Part shown: positions 26,590-36,106 of the stretch, piece after piece
Layout: each line of letters begins with the position of its first letter
How positions within the stretch are numbered: position 1 is the stretch's first letter
Assembly: GCA_018902795.1 (NCBI GenBank)
Contig: JAHIQD010000021.1
Span: forward strand, 62,001 to 126,000
DNA from: Bacteroidota bacterium
Lineage (GTDB): Bacteria; Bacteroidota; Bacteroidia; Flavobacteriales; Weeksellaceae
Length of the DNA: 64,000 nt
Reading direction: 5' to 3'
Notes under the pieces: generated by a model
Told to the model about the DNA's origin: nothing
The model's database searches: none
What the model saw: the letters and a program-made list of their open reading frames with translations, nothing else
Translations under genes and position numbers: made by a program

Positions 26590-28020
26590 ATGAACAATTT
26601 TAAAACATATATTATAGCGCTTTTCGCGATATTACTCACATTTCAGTCTTGTCGTGAAGACTATTTGAATGACCCTCAGCCAACCACCAGTGTATCACCT
26701 GAAGTAGTTTTCGGATCTAAGGAAGGGGCAACTGCATTTATTGCAGGAATTTTAAGAAATACACGTGCTCAATTTACCGCGACAGATACGGGTAACCTAG
26801 GTTCTATGTATTTTGCAAGGACGAATAAAGGAAATGATGTCGTAAACTCAGGAAGCTGGTTTGGATCAGATTATGAAAATAACAACAGAGAACCAAACTA
26901 CAGAAGAACTGCATTTACGTGGAACTTTTTATATTACTTAATTAATCAGACTAATGCATTAATTGAAGGAGTGGAAGAAAGTACCTCAATTTCGCAAGCT
27001 GACAAAGGACCTTTACTGGGGCAGGCTTACGCAATGCGCGCTTTCTTTTATTTTGAATTAAGCCTGGAATTCCAGCATACTTATAAATTTGACACCTCTT
27101 TGCCGGCTCCTCCAATCTATGACAAGCCAAGCCAATTGGAAGGTAAACCAATGTCTACCCAAAGTGAAATGTATGCGTTTATTATCTCAGATATTGAAAA
27201 GTCACTTCAAATTGGCTCATCTGCTAGAATGAACAAATCATACTTCAACAAGCAGGTAGCTCACGGGATCGCTGCAAGAGTGTACCAGGTAATGGGTAAC
27301 TGGCCAAAAGCTGCTGAAAATGCAAGAGCTGCTTATGGCGGTAATGTAAATGCAGCGCTTTCGCCGGAAGTTTACAAAAACGGTTTTGATGATATGGACG
27401 CAGGGAAAGAATGGATGCTTGCAAGTCCACAGACGGATGACCAGTCTGCGTATTACTATACAGCTCCACACGGATTCTTCACTCAAACTGAATCTGCGTA
27501 CAATAATACCTACATCAATAAGAATTTCAAAAACCTCTTTACAAGTACTGACGTTCGTAATACTTTTGTTACCACAACAAGAACTGATTACAGACAGGTT
27601 TATACAAAGAAGTTCGTATTCTCTTTCCATGCTGATGTACCTTTAATGAGAACTCCAGAGATGATTCTAATTGAAGCAGAAGCTCTATATTATTCAGACC
27701 CGGCAGCCGCACATAACTTGTTGTATGCACTGCAAGTAAACAGAGATCCATCAGCTGTTATGTCCGCTAATTCAGGACAGGCTTTGTTGGATGAGATCAT
27801 GGTAGAAAGAAGAAAGGAACTTTATGGAGAACTTGGAGTTGAGTGGTATGATGCCAAGAGACTTCGTAAAGGTTTGCCAAGAGATCAGGGTGGTGTCCAC
27901 CGTTTGCCAATGACAGCAAATCCTTTGATGCCGGATGATAAAAGATTTTTCCTGAAAATTCCTCAGTCAGAAATCGATGCAAATCCGAATATTCCTTCAA
28001 GTATTAATAATAATAGATAA
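26590..28020 (+). CDS. SusD/RagB-family nutrient-binding outer-membrane lipoprotein
   Basis: The 476-residue lipoprotein has the signal peptide MNNFKTYIIALFAILLTFQSC with Cys21 as the lipidation site. Its sequence then shows DYLNDPQPTTSVSPEVVFGSKEGATAFIAGIL, GQAYAMRAFFYFELS (TPR-like helices) and the C-terminal RRKELYGELGVEWYDAKRLRKGL and FLKIPQSEIDANPNI, all typical of SusD. It sits on the cell surface and closes over the SusC barrel. The ligand is unknown. The gene follows susC by 31 bp and is closed by a terminator, so the pair is an operon. Confidence 0.92.
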   Translation: MNNFKTYIIALFAILLTFQSCREDYLNDPQPTTSVSPEVVFGSKEGATAFIAGILRNTRAQFTATDTGNLGSMYFARTNKGNDVVNSGSWFGSDYENNNREPNYRRTAFTWNFLYYLINQTNALIEGVEESTSISQADKGPLLGQAYAMRAFFYFELSLEFQHTYKFDTSLPAPPIYDKPSQLEGKPMSTQSEMYAFIISDIEKSLQIGSSARMNKSYFNKQVAHGIAARVYQVMGNWPKAAENARAAYGGNVNAALSPEVYKNGFDDMDAGKEWMLASPQTDDQSAYYYTAPHGFFTQTESAYNNTYINKNFKNLFTSTDVRNTFVTTTRTDYRQVYTKKFVFSFHADVPLMRTPEMILIEAEALYYSDPAAAHNLLYALQVNRDPSAVMSANSGQALLDEIMVERRKELYGELGVEWYDAKRLRKGLPRDQGGVHRLPMTANPLMPDDKRFFLKIPQSEIDANPNIPSSINNNR

Positions 28021-28041
28021 GTCTATTGGATAATATTTAAG

Positions 28042-28071
28042 CCGTCCCATGAAATTGGGACGGTTTTTTTT
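28042..28071 (+). terminator. Intrinsic terminator after the first susD
   Basis: CCGTCCCA and TGGGACGG form a stable stem with a short loop and a run of T to 28071. It ends the first susCD transcript. Confidence 0.85.
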
Positions 28072-28117
28072 GTGATTATAAGAATGAGCGACAAGGCTTT
28101 CCCTCAAAGGTTATCAT

Positions 28118-28141
28118 AACACATCGTCAGATGTGTTTTTT
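28118..28141 (+). terminator. Second terminator-like hairpin
   Basis: AACACATC (28118-28125) and GATGTGTT (28130-28137) form a perfect 8-bp stem with a GTCA loop and a T tract. It stands 47 bp after the first terminator and no gene lies between. It may be a back-up terminator or the end of a short unrecognised RNA. The rest of the gap to 28416 holds nothing I recognise. Confidence 0.5.
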
Positions 28142-28416
28142 GGTTTAAATACGTATACGATTAATTAATCATTAGTAGTTATAAAGGACCTAATACTGGT
28201 GAATCCCACAATAAAGGTGATGTTTTGTTATGAATGCTATTAATACTAGTTCTAAATTACAGAATCATAATTTTTTTTTCCGTATCTGACATTGAATAAA
28301 ACTGCGTCTTTTTGTTAAAAACGTAATAAAGTTAGCATATTTTCAACGAATACAATTTTAACATGATAAAACTTCCGATATTCCCTTATCAAAGCCACTT
28401 TTGAGTAATTAAACAG

Positions 28417-28447
28417 TTGTAGTGTTAAAAAAAAATTAACATATTTG
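28417..28447 (+). promoter_or_regulatory. Promoter and inverted repeat of the second susCD operon
   Basis: TTG (28417-28419), 20 nt, CATATTTG (28440-28447). The spacer has TGTTAA-N7-TTAACA (28423-28441). It matches the first and third susC promoters in order and spacing. Confidence 0.65.
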
Positions 28448-28472
28448 CGGCTTAATATTAAAAAGTGTTAAT

Positions 28473-31397
28473 ATGAATGTGAAATTAAGAGTTTTAAGTA
28501 TTGGAGCAATGTTTTTTGCCGCCCAAAACTTATCTGCGCAGAAGGACTCAGCAAAGACTCAGAATATTGAGGAGGTTGTTGTAGTAGCTTATGGAACGCA
28601 AAAAAAATCAACTTTAACGGGCTCCAATCTTCAGGTGGGGGCAAAAGAAATTGAAGATCGACCAATTTCAAATGCTTTACAGGCATTGGATGGTGCAGGT
28701 GCCGGTATTCAGATTGCTGCCGGATCCGGACAGCCGGGAGATGCTCCTACAATCCGTATCAGAGGTGCAGGCTCGTTCCTTGCAAGCAACTCGCCCCTGA
28801 TTGTGGTTGACGGAATTCCTTTTCCAGGTGACCTAAGCTCCATCAACCCGAACGATATTGAAAGTCTGAATGTATTGAAAGACGCGTCTTCCACATCACT
28901 TTACGGTTCGTCAGCGGCTAACGGAGTTATTCTTGTGACTACAAAAAAAGGAAAGAAGAATTCTTCACGCATTACCTTGAATTCTAGTACAGGTATTATC
29001 AGCAGATTTGTTCCTGAGTATGATAAAGTAGGTACAGCGGATTACTATGCGCTTACCTGGGAGGCAATGAGAAACGGAAGACTCCTAACTGCTGGACAGA
29101 CTATGGCTACAGCAAATGCTTATGCGTCCGCAAATATGATCTCAGGAAATCTTAAAACGAACATCTATAACGTTCCGGATAATCAATTGGTTGTAGACGG
29201 AGTTTTCAATCCAAATGCCCAGTTAAAATACAACGACTTCGATTGGGCTGGTGCCTTAATGGGCGTGGGTATGAGAAGTGACCATAACCTGTCTTTTTCA
29301 GGTGGAACAGATAAAAGTACTTACTTTTCGTCTTTAAGCTATCTTAAGGAAGAAGGTTACGTTTTAAAATCCGATTTCGAAAGAATTGGCCTTCGTTTGA
29401 ATGCTGATTCCCAAGTAAAATCGTGGCTGAAGTTAGGTACCAGTCTTAACGGTACGATTACCAGCGGTTCGTATGCGGTAGACGGCGCTGCCAACAATGC
29501 AGCTTTTGTAAACCCTTTCCGTTGGACGCGTACTATGGGACCAATCTATAGCCCGTACAAACATGATCCGATTACAGGACAAAGAATGTATGATCTGAAT
29601 GGTAATGTAATTTACGACGCAGGCGGTTCGCGTGGTTCAGATGCAGCTGCAGGGCGTAATGTTGTATGGGAAACCATGTTGAACGATGACACGACTAACA
29701 CCTATAATCTACAAGGTAACGTGTATGCGGAGGCAAAGCTTTTACCGGAGTTGACTTTCCGTACAAACGCTGCTTACAACTTTAGAGGTACACTAAACAA
29801 AACTTATACAAACACTCAAATCGGGGATGCGATCGGTATCGGTGCAGCGTCAAGAACTTCGTATTTCAGAAGAGACTTTACCTGGAACCAGACCTTAACT
29901 TACGCAAAAACTTTGGGAAATCACAGTTTCACAGTACTTGGTGGTCACGAAAATATCGATTACAAATACGATTATCTTTATGGGTATAAGAGAAACCAAG
30001 TGGTAGATGAAATGTTTGAGTTTGGTAACTTTGTTGACAACACCACCCTTAACTCTTCATTTAACCGCCGAAGCAAAGAAGGATGGTTTGGTCGAGTGAA
30101 TTATGATTTTAATGAAAAGTATCTTCTTGAAGGCTCCATCCGTTGGGACGGTTCATCACGTTTTGCTGACGATGTTAGATGGCAGTCGTTCTGGTCTGCT
30201 GGTGCCGGTTGGGTGATCTCCCGTGAGAACTTTATGAGCGGAATCGATAAGATTAATTTTTTAAAGTTAAGGGGTTCATATGGTGAAGTAGGTAACGATG
30301 CTCTGGAATCCTGGTATGCGTACAAAACATTATACAGTTTCAACTACAATAACGGACAGGAACCTGGTGTTTTACTTACAAGAGTTTCGGATCCATTAAT
30401 TAGCTGGGAAACCAAAGCACAGTCTGATGTTGCTTTAGAATTTGAATTATTCAACAGAAGAATAAAAGGTACCTTAGAATATTACACGTCTGAAACCAGA
30501 GACCTGCTTTTTGCACCTAAGAAACCAATCAACGCAGGAATTCCGAATAACGAAATCGAAAGTAACATCGGTACTCTTGTCAACAAAGGGTACGAGATTA
30601 CTCTATCGGCGGATGTTGTTAAAAACAAAAATGTTAAATGGAATATCACCGCTTTCGGTTCAAGCTACAAAAACGAAGTAACCAAACTGGACGAGCCATT
30701 CATCAATGGTACGAAAAGAATTGCTCAGGGACAGGATCTTTATGCATTTTATCTAAGAACATGGGCAGGGGTTGATCCAGCTGACGGGCAAGGTTTATTT
30801 GTTTTAGACCCAACCAAATCTGTTCTTAATGCCACCGATGAAAGAACTGTGGAAGGACGTAAGGTAACTACGAACCAGAATAAAGCGCTTCTTGAGTATC
30901 AGGGAACATCGATTCCGGATTTCTTCGGTAATGTAGCAACGACGGTCAATTTCCGCAACTGGGAACTTTCAGCTGCCATGAACTATCAGTTTGGTGGGTT
31001 GATCTATGATACCAATTACGCGGCGATTATGACTTCCTATCCGCAAGGTGGAGCACTAAGTACAGACATCCTTAACAGATGGACGACGCCTGGACAAATA
31101 ACCGATATCCCAGTTTTAAATTCATCGTATGTTACGGGGCCTGCCGCTGCGTCTTCAAGATGGCTGGTGGACGCCAGTTATGTCATGCTGAGAAACGCAA
31201 CCCTGGGCTATAATTTTAATAAAGACGTCATAAAATCAGTGGGTGTAAGCAGCCTTAAGCTTTTTGTAAGCGGGGAAAATCTTTGGATGACCAGCAAAAG
31301 AAAAGGACTGGAGCCTTATCAGTCTTTCAATGGTACTACTACGAACAGATATTCTCCTGCGAGAATTATTACATTCGGTTTAAACACAACTTTCTAA
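28473..31397 (+). CDS. SusC/RagA-family TonB-dependent outer-membrane protein
   Basis: Also 974 residues. The signal peptide MNVKLRVLSIGAMFFAAQNLSAQ is nearly the same as in the other two SusC proteins. The TonB box-like IEEVVVVAYG follows, then the plug with PTIRIRGAGSFLASNSPLIVVDGIPF and IESLNVLKDASSTSLYGSSAANGVILVTTKKG. The barrel ends ARIITFGLNTTF. As in the first copy, no N-terminal regulatory domain precedes the plug. It is a surface importer paired with the SusD gene 13 bp downstream. Its barrel loops differ strongly from those of the other copies, so the ligands probably differ. Confidence 0.93.
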   Translation: MNVKLRVLSIGAMFFAAQNLSAQKDSAKTQNIEEVVVVAYGTQKKSTLTGSNLQVGAKEIEDRPISNALQALDGAGAGIQIAAGSGQPGDAPTIRIRGAGSFLASNSPLIVVDGIPFPGDLSSINPNDIESLNVLKDASSTSLYGSSAANGVILVTTKKGKKNSSRITLNSSTGIISRFVPEYDKVGTADYYALTWEAMRNGRLLTAGQTMATANAYASANMISGNLKTNIYNVPDNQLVVDGVFNPNAQLKYNDFDWAGALMGVGMRSDHNLSFSGGTDKSTYFSSLSYLKEEGYVLKSDFERIGLRLNADSQVKSWLKLGTSLNGTITSGSYAVDGAANNAAFVNPFRWTRTMGPIYSPYKHDPITGQRMYDLNGNVIYDAGGSRGSDAAAGRNVVWETMLNDDTTNTYNLQGNVYAEAKLLPELTFRTNAAYNFRGTLNKTYTNTQIGDAIGIGAASRTSYFRRDFTWNQTLTYAKTLGNHSFTVLGGHENIDYKYDYLYGYKRNQVVDEMFEFGNFVDNTTLNSSFNRRSKEGWFGRVNYDFNEKYLLEGSIRWDGSSRFADDVRWQSFWSAGAGWVISRENFMSGIDKINFLKLRGSYGEVGNDALESWYAYKTLYSFNYNNGQEPGVLLTRVSDPLISWETKAQSDVALEFELFNRRIKGTLEYYTSETRDLLFAPKKPINAGIPNNEIESNIGTLVNKGYEITLSADVVKNKNVKWNITAFGSSYKNEVTKLDEPFINGTKRIAQGQDLYAFYLRTWAGVDPADGQGLFVLDPTKSVLNATDERTVEGRKVTTNQNKALLEYQGTSIPDFFGNVATTVNFRNWELSAAMNYQFGGLIYDTNYAAIMTSYPQGGALSTDILNRWTTPGQITDIPVLNSSYVTGPAAASSRWLVDASYVMLRNATLGYNFNKDVIKSVGVSSLKLFVSGENLWMTSKRKGLEPYQSFNGTTTNRYSPARIITFGLNTTF

Positions 31398-31410
31398 AAA
31401 TTTAATTAAA

Positions 31411-32922
31411 ATGAAAATTTTCAATAAAAAAACATTTTTTCTTGCGATTGCGTCGGTTGCTTTGACAGCCACAGTATCGTGTGAAAGAGATTACCTGAAT
31501 ACAGATCCTACAGACTCAGTAAGTGAGCAGACTGCCTACGAAACTGTAGATAAAATTAAAGTGGTTGTAAACGGTATGCATAGAAATATGTACTACAGAC
31601 AAAACGAAAGCCAGGGTCAGAACGGTGCAACCGGAATTATGATTTATATGGATGTGATGGGTGAAGACCTTATCTTTCCAGCCACAGGTCCTAACTGGTA
31701 TATTAGTACGCTTAGATGGCTAGATAATGCTAATGCAAATTCCACAAACGTTTTTTATCCTTACGATTTCTATTATGGACAAATTCGTATTGCTAACGAC
31801 GTTATCGCGAAAACCCCAGTCGCGCAAGGATTGCAGGCAGATAAAGAAAGAGTAATGGGTGAGGCTTATGCTTTCCGTGCTTTTTCTTACTATATGCTTA
31901 CGCAGATCTATGCAAAAAGATACGTGCAGGGAGCTGCAAATACACAGCCTGGCGTTCCGATAAGACTGGATAATACTTACAATGCAATTCCCCGTAATTC
32001 GGTTGATGAAGTATATTCGCAAATTAATTCCGACCTGCAGCAAGCCCTTTCATTGCTAAACGGAAAGATCCGAACAAATCCATCACACTTCAATACAAGC
32101 GTGGTAAAAGGATTGATGGCAAGAGTGGCACTTACAACAGGTAAGTACGCCGAAGCAGCCACATACGCTAATGAAGCGAGACAGGGTTTTGCGCTGATGA
32201 GTAACGCAGCGTACAAATCGGGCTTTAATTCTTATGGCAATAGTGAGTGGATGTGGGGTTACAAACCTATTGACGCTACTTCTGATTATTTCGGGAATTT
32301 CATGGCATACATGTCAAGAAATTACAACTCTTCACAAATCCGTCAGGCACCGAAAGTTGTAAATAAATTGTTGTTTGATAAGTTTGCGAGTACGGATGTT
32401 CGTACACAAGTGATCGATCCCTCAGGTGCTCATACTTCACTAAACTTGCCAAGTACTTATTTGCGTGTGCCATATACTAGCCAAAAGTTTCTTTCTGTCA
32501 ACGCTGCCGGGACTGTTGATAACAATACCAGTCTGGGAGATATTCCTTTCATGAGATCTGCGGAAATGTATTTAATTGAAGCAGAGGCGTTAGCAAAAGA
32601 TAATAAGGAGCTTCAGTCAAAAGTCGTTTTCACGGAATTTGAAAAAAACAGAAACCCTGCATACGTCACTTCTGTTAAAACAGGTCAGGCGTATATCGAT
32701 GAGATTCTTAACAGCAGAAGATTAGAACTTTGGGGTGAAGGATTCAGATTCCTGGACCTGAAACGTCTTAATTTACCGTTAGACAGAACGGGAACCAATT
32801 ATGCACCTGTTGTAATCAATAACCTTATTACAGTTCCGGCAGGTGATAAGAGATGGACATGGTTGCTTCCTCAGGCAGAAATAGATGCCTCAAAAGGATT
32901 GGTAACTCAAAATGATCTGTAA
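31411..32922 (+). CDS. SusD/RagB-family nutrient-binding outer-membrane lipoprotein
   Basis: The 503-residue lipoprotein starts MKIFNKKTFFLAIASVALTATVSC, with the lipidated Cys at residue 24, then ERDYLNTDPTDSVSEQTAYETVDKIKVVVNGMHRNMY. GEAYAFRAFSYYMLTQIYAKRY is the conserved helix pair of SusD, and RRLELWGEGFRFLDLKRLNLPLDRTG with WLLPQAEIDA closes the protein. The lipoprotein caps the SusC channel encoded just upstream and binds the nutrient. The ligand cannot be read from the sequence. A terminator follows. Confidence 0.92.
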   Translation: MKIFNKKTFFLAIASVALTATVSCERDYLNTDPTDSVSEQTAYETVDKIKVVVNGMHRNMYYRQNESQGQNGATGIMIYMDVMGEDLIFPATGPNWYISTLRWLDNANANSTNVFYPYDFYYGQIRIANDVIAKTPVAQGLQADKERVMGEAYAFRAFSYYMLTQIYAKRYVQGAANTQPGVPIRLDNTYNAIPRNSVDEVYSQINSDLQQALSLLNGKIRTNPSHFNTSVVKGLMARVALTTGKYAEAATYANEARQGFALMSNAAYKSGFNSYGNSEWMWGYKPIDATSDYFGNFMAYMSRNYNSSQIRQAPKVVNKLLFDKFASTDVRTQVIDPSGAHTSLNLPSTYLRVPYTSQKFLSVNAAGTVDNNTSLGDIPFMRSAEMYLIEAEALAKDNKELQSKVVFTEFEKNRNPAYVTSVKTGQAYIDEILNSRRLELWGEGFRFLDLKRLNLPLDRTGTNYAPVVINNLITVPAGDKRWTWLLPQAEIDASKGLVTQNDL

Positions 32923-32956
32923 TATTTAATCAGATTATCATTTAAATTTTTTAGTA

Positions 32957-32988
32957 ACTGCATCAATTTTTTTTGATGCAGTTTTTTT
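32957..32988 (+). terminator. Intrinsic terminator after the second susD
   Basis: AACTGCATCAA pairs with TTGATGCAGTT and a T tract follows. It ends the second susCD transcript. The gap from 32989 to 33187 is A/T-rich, with nothing recognised. Confidence 0.85.
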
Positions 32989-33187
32989 GTGATCGAACGT
33001 AATTTGCAATTAATAATTCAATTTGAAGGTGTTTTTGTTAGCTATCTTTCAATTACAATGTTGGTTTTTGAATTGCTATAAATATTTGTTTTTAACAGTG
33101 TTTATTCTGAATGTTTAATATATCATCTATTTCTATAACAAAACATCAATGTATTTCTTATAATTTGTTATTTTTAAAAATTTACAC

Positions 33188-33218
33188 TTGTATATGTTAA
33201 ATTAAATTAACATATTTG
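33188..33218 (+). promoter_or_regulatory. Promoter and inverted repeat of the third susCD operon
   Basis: TTG (33188-33190), 20 nt, CATATTTG (33211-33218). The spacer carries TGTTAA-N6-TTAACA (33195-33212), extended here to ATGTTAA/TTAACAT. The box overlaps the alternative TTG start at 33216 and so excludes it. Confidence 0.65.
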
Positions 33219-33245
33219 CCCATTAAAATATTAAATAGTGTTAAT

Positions 33246-36089
33246 ATGAATGTAAAATTACGAGTTTTAAGTATTGGGGTACTGTTCTTTGCGGGACATT
33301 CGCTAATGGCTCAAGCAAAAAAAGACACGGCTACAAAAACAAGAGACATTGAAGAAGTGGTAGTCTTAGGATCTTATGGTATTAAAGAGTCTCAGGAACA
33401 GAAAGTAGGTTCCTATTCTTTAATTTCGTCAAAAGTTCTGGAAAAGCCGAACGCTGTTTCATTAGATTTAGCAATTGCCGGCCAGGCATCAGGTGTTGTC
33501 ATTAATTCTAACAGTGGGCAGCCGGGCTCAAATGCACGGGTTTTGATTCGTGGTATCAGCAGTTTATCGGGTAATACTCAACCATTATATATTGTAGACG
33601 GTGTTCCGGTGCTTACCGGTGATGCAGCGGGTATTGCAACCACTTCCAACGCGCTGGCCATGATAAATCCGGCGGATATTGAGTCTATTGAGATTTTGAA
33701 AGATGGAGTAACTACCTCTTTGTATGGATCCAGAGGTGCTGCAGGTGTTATTGTTATTAAAACGAAGTCCGGAAAGAAAGGTGGCAAATTTAGTTTTAAC
33801 TCTGAGGTAGGAGCTGGAACTGAAGCGTATGAAAAGTATGACCTACTGGATGGACCCGGTATGGTGAAGCTTCTTACCCTCGGGTATGTCAACCAGGGCT
33901 TCAGCCAAGCAGCGGCAAGTGATAAAGCAAAATCCTTTTATAAATGGGATGGCGTTACTAATGAAAACTGGCAGAAAGCTACCAGAAATTCAGCTCCTTC
34001 ATACAACAGGAATACAATTAACTATTCCGGCGGTAATGAAGTTGCCAATATATATGCATCATTAGGTTATACAGACCAACAGGGTATTGCCAGAGATGCG
34101 GCATATAACAGGTTAAATGCCACTTTGAAAGGGACGTGGAAAATGTCAGATGTATTGACCGTACAAATGTCTAACATGTTATCAAGAGCAAATCAAAAGG
34201 GACCGCTTGATTATGGATATTTTCAAAACCCAATCTTAGGTGCACGATTTATCAATGGGACACAGCCTATTTATAATCCCGACGGCTCTTATAATTTAAG
34301 TTTAATCTCCGGAATCGGGACCGATTTTAATTTAGTGGGGATTCAGGATGTAAATAAGAGAAAATCAACTTTTACCAAGATCTTATCCTCCTTAGGAGTG
34401 GATTATAATTTCGCAAAAAATTTCAGATTCTCGTCCAATATCGGTATTGATTACAATTATTATGACGAATTCGAATGGCAAAACCCTGATTTTGCTGATG
34501 GTGTGAATGCGCAGGACCCATTGGGAGATGGAAACGGTATAAAAACAGATTTCAGCTACTCTACATGGAACTGGTCCAATTTAGTTCACTATAGCGTAAA
34601 GTTAGGTGAAGATGACGATCATGACATTAATGTATCTGCAGGTGCTGAAGCTACAAATAGACAAGATAAGAATACTTTTGTCATCAGACAGGGTTATTTG
34701 TCAGGACACTGGGATCAGAATACTTTGGCCAATGCGGCTAATATCGCAGACGGTAATTCCGATTATACCGAATGGCATCTTATAGGATATATCGCGAGAG
34801 CATCCTATGGGTATAGAAACTTATTTAATGTTACAGGCTCTTTCCGACGTGATGGATATTCCCATTTTGGGGACAATATTAAATACGGTAATTTCTGGGC
34901 TGCAGGTGCGAATGTAAATCTGCATAACTTTGGAAATATTTCAAACTGGTTCCAAAATTTTCAGGTACGGGGAAGTTATGGAGAAGTTGGAAATACAGGT
35001 GGAGATGCATTCCTCTACAGAAAATATAACCGTTTAACGCCAAACACTTATCTTGAAGAATCAGGAAACAGTATATCACCAGGGAATCAGGATTTAGGAT
35101 GGGAGAATTCGAAAAAACTGAATTTCGGTGTAGATTTAGGCTTCAGCAATAACAGATACCGTATCTCTGTTGACTGGTATAAGAATAACGTTGTAAATCA
35201 GCTGACCAGTGATGTGCCGAACCCAGGTTCAACAGGATTCCCTACATTATTAGGTAACGCTGTATCTTCAGTTTCGAAAGGAATTGAAACTACACTAAGT
35301 GCTGATATTTTTAACACGGAAAATTTTAAATGGTCATTAACCGGAAATTATTCTTACAACGATTCCAAGATCACTAAATTATTAAGCCCTTTTGTTGACA
35401 GATCTTTCGCGAAGCATTTTCTTGTAGATCATAATCCTACGGAATGGTACTTATATTCGTATGCAGGAGTGGACCATTCCAATGGAGATGCGTTATGGTA
35501 TAGTAACGAAGCACAAACCGAAACCACCAATAGTACTTCAAAGGCCCTGAGAATGATGACCGGTAAAAATGCATTACCAACACATACTGCGGGTTTAACC
35601 AATAATTTCACCTATAAAAATTTAACGCTTTCGTTCTTATTTACTTATATGGGAGATTACTATGTATATGATTTATGGCAGAGATACTTCAATAATGATG
35701 GACAGGATATTCAGGGGGTACAGTTTGCTGATGCTTTAAACAGCTGGACACCAGATAATCCAACTTCTGACCGACCTAAATTTATTCCCGGTAATACTGC
35801 TACGAGACTGCATTCAACAAGATATCTTTATAAAGGAGATCACATAAGAATGAAAAGCTTGGAATTAGGCTACAGACTGCCAAAATCGATATTGGGCGAA
35901 AGTGGGCCAAAAGGACTTTATGTGTATGCCAGAGGTGTTAATCTTTGGACCTATGCATTTGATAAAAACCTGCCTTTCGACCCTGAAGCGAATTCCAATA
36001 CAATGGGAACTATCGGAGGAATGGGAGTATATGATCAAACCCAGCCAAATATGAAACAGTATCTATTTGGAATTACGATTGATTTTTAA
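33246..36089 (+). CDS. SusC/RagA-family TonB-dependent outer-membrane protein
   Basis: The start is the ATG at 33246 (MNVKLRVLSIGVLFFAGHSLMAQ, 947 residues), because the frame upstream to 33216 lies inside the promoter. The signal peptide is shared with the other two copies. The TonB box-like segment is IEEVVVLGSYG. The plug has ARVLIRGISSLSGNTQPLYIVDGVPV and IESIEILKDGVTTSLYGSRGAAGVIVIKTKSG. The barrel ends YLFGITIDF with a terminal Phe. Its TonB box region and early plug diverge more than those of the first two copies. It works with the SusD gene 17 bp downstream. Substrate unknown. Confidence 0.93.
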   Translation: MNVKLRVLSIGVLFFAGHSLMAQAKKDTATKTRDIEEVVVLGSYGIKESQEQKVGSYSLISSKVLEKPNAVSLDLAIAGQASGVVINSNSGQPGSNARVLIRGISSLSGNTQPLYIVDGVPVLTGDAAGIATTSNALAMINPADIESIEILKDGVTTSLYGSRGAAGVIVIKTKSGKKGGKFSFNSEVGAGTEAYEKYDLLDGPGMVKLLTLGYVNQGFSQAAASDKAKSFYKWDGVTNENWQKATRNSAPSYNRNTINYSGGNEVANIYASLGYTDQQGIARDAAYNRLNATLKGTWKMSDVLTVQMSNMLSRANQKGPLDYGYFQNPILGARFINGTQPIYNPDGSYNLSLISGIGTDFNLVGIQDVNKRKSTFTKILSSLGVDYNFAKNFRFSSNIGIDYNYYDEFEWQNPDFADGVNAQDPLGDGNGIKTDFSYSTWNWSNLVHYSVKLGEDDDHDINVSAGAEATNRQDKNTFVIRQGYLSGHWDQNTLANAANIADGNSDYTEWHLIGYIARASYGYRNLFNVTGSFRRDGYSHFGDNIKYGNFWAAGANVNLHNFGNISNWFQNFQVRGSYGEVGNTGGDAFLYRKYNRLTPNTYLEESGNSISPGNQDLGWENSKKLNFGVDLGFSNNRYRISVDWYKNNVVNQLTSDVPNPGSTGFPTLLGNAVSSVSKGIETTLSADIFNTENFKWSLTGNYSYNDSKITKLLSPFVDRSFAKHFLVDHNPTEWYLYSYAGVDHSNGDALWYSNEAQTETTNSTSKALRMMTGKNALPTHTAGLTNNFTYKNLTLSFLFTYMGDYYVYDLWQRYFNNDGQDIQGVQFADALNSWTPDNPTSDRPKFIPGNTATRLHSTRYLYKGDHIRMKSLELGYRLPKSILGESGPKGLYVYARGVNLWTYAFDKNLPFDPEANSNTMGTIGGMGVYDQTQPNMKQYLFGITIDF

Positions 36090-36106
36090 CTAAATAAATT
36101 AGAAAA

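Noticed and set aside
28142..28416. A small gene between the first two sus operons
   Set aside because: No frame with a plausible start and length was seen; the stretch is A/T-rich only.
33216..33245. N-terminal extension of the third SusC
   Set aside because: The TTG lies inside the -7 box, and the other two SusC proteins start at the equivalent MNVKL.
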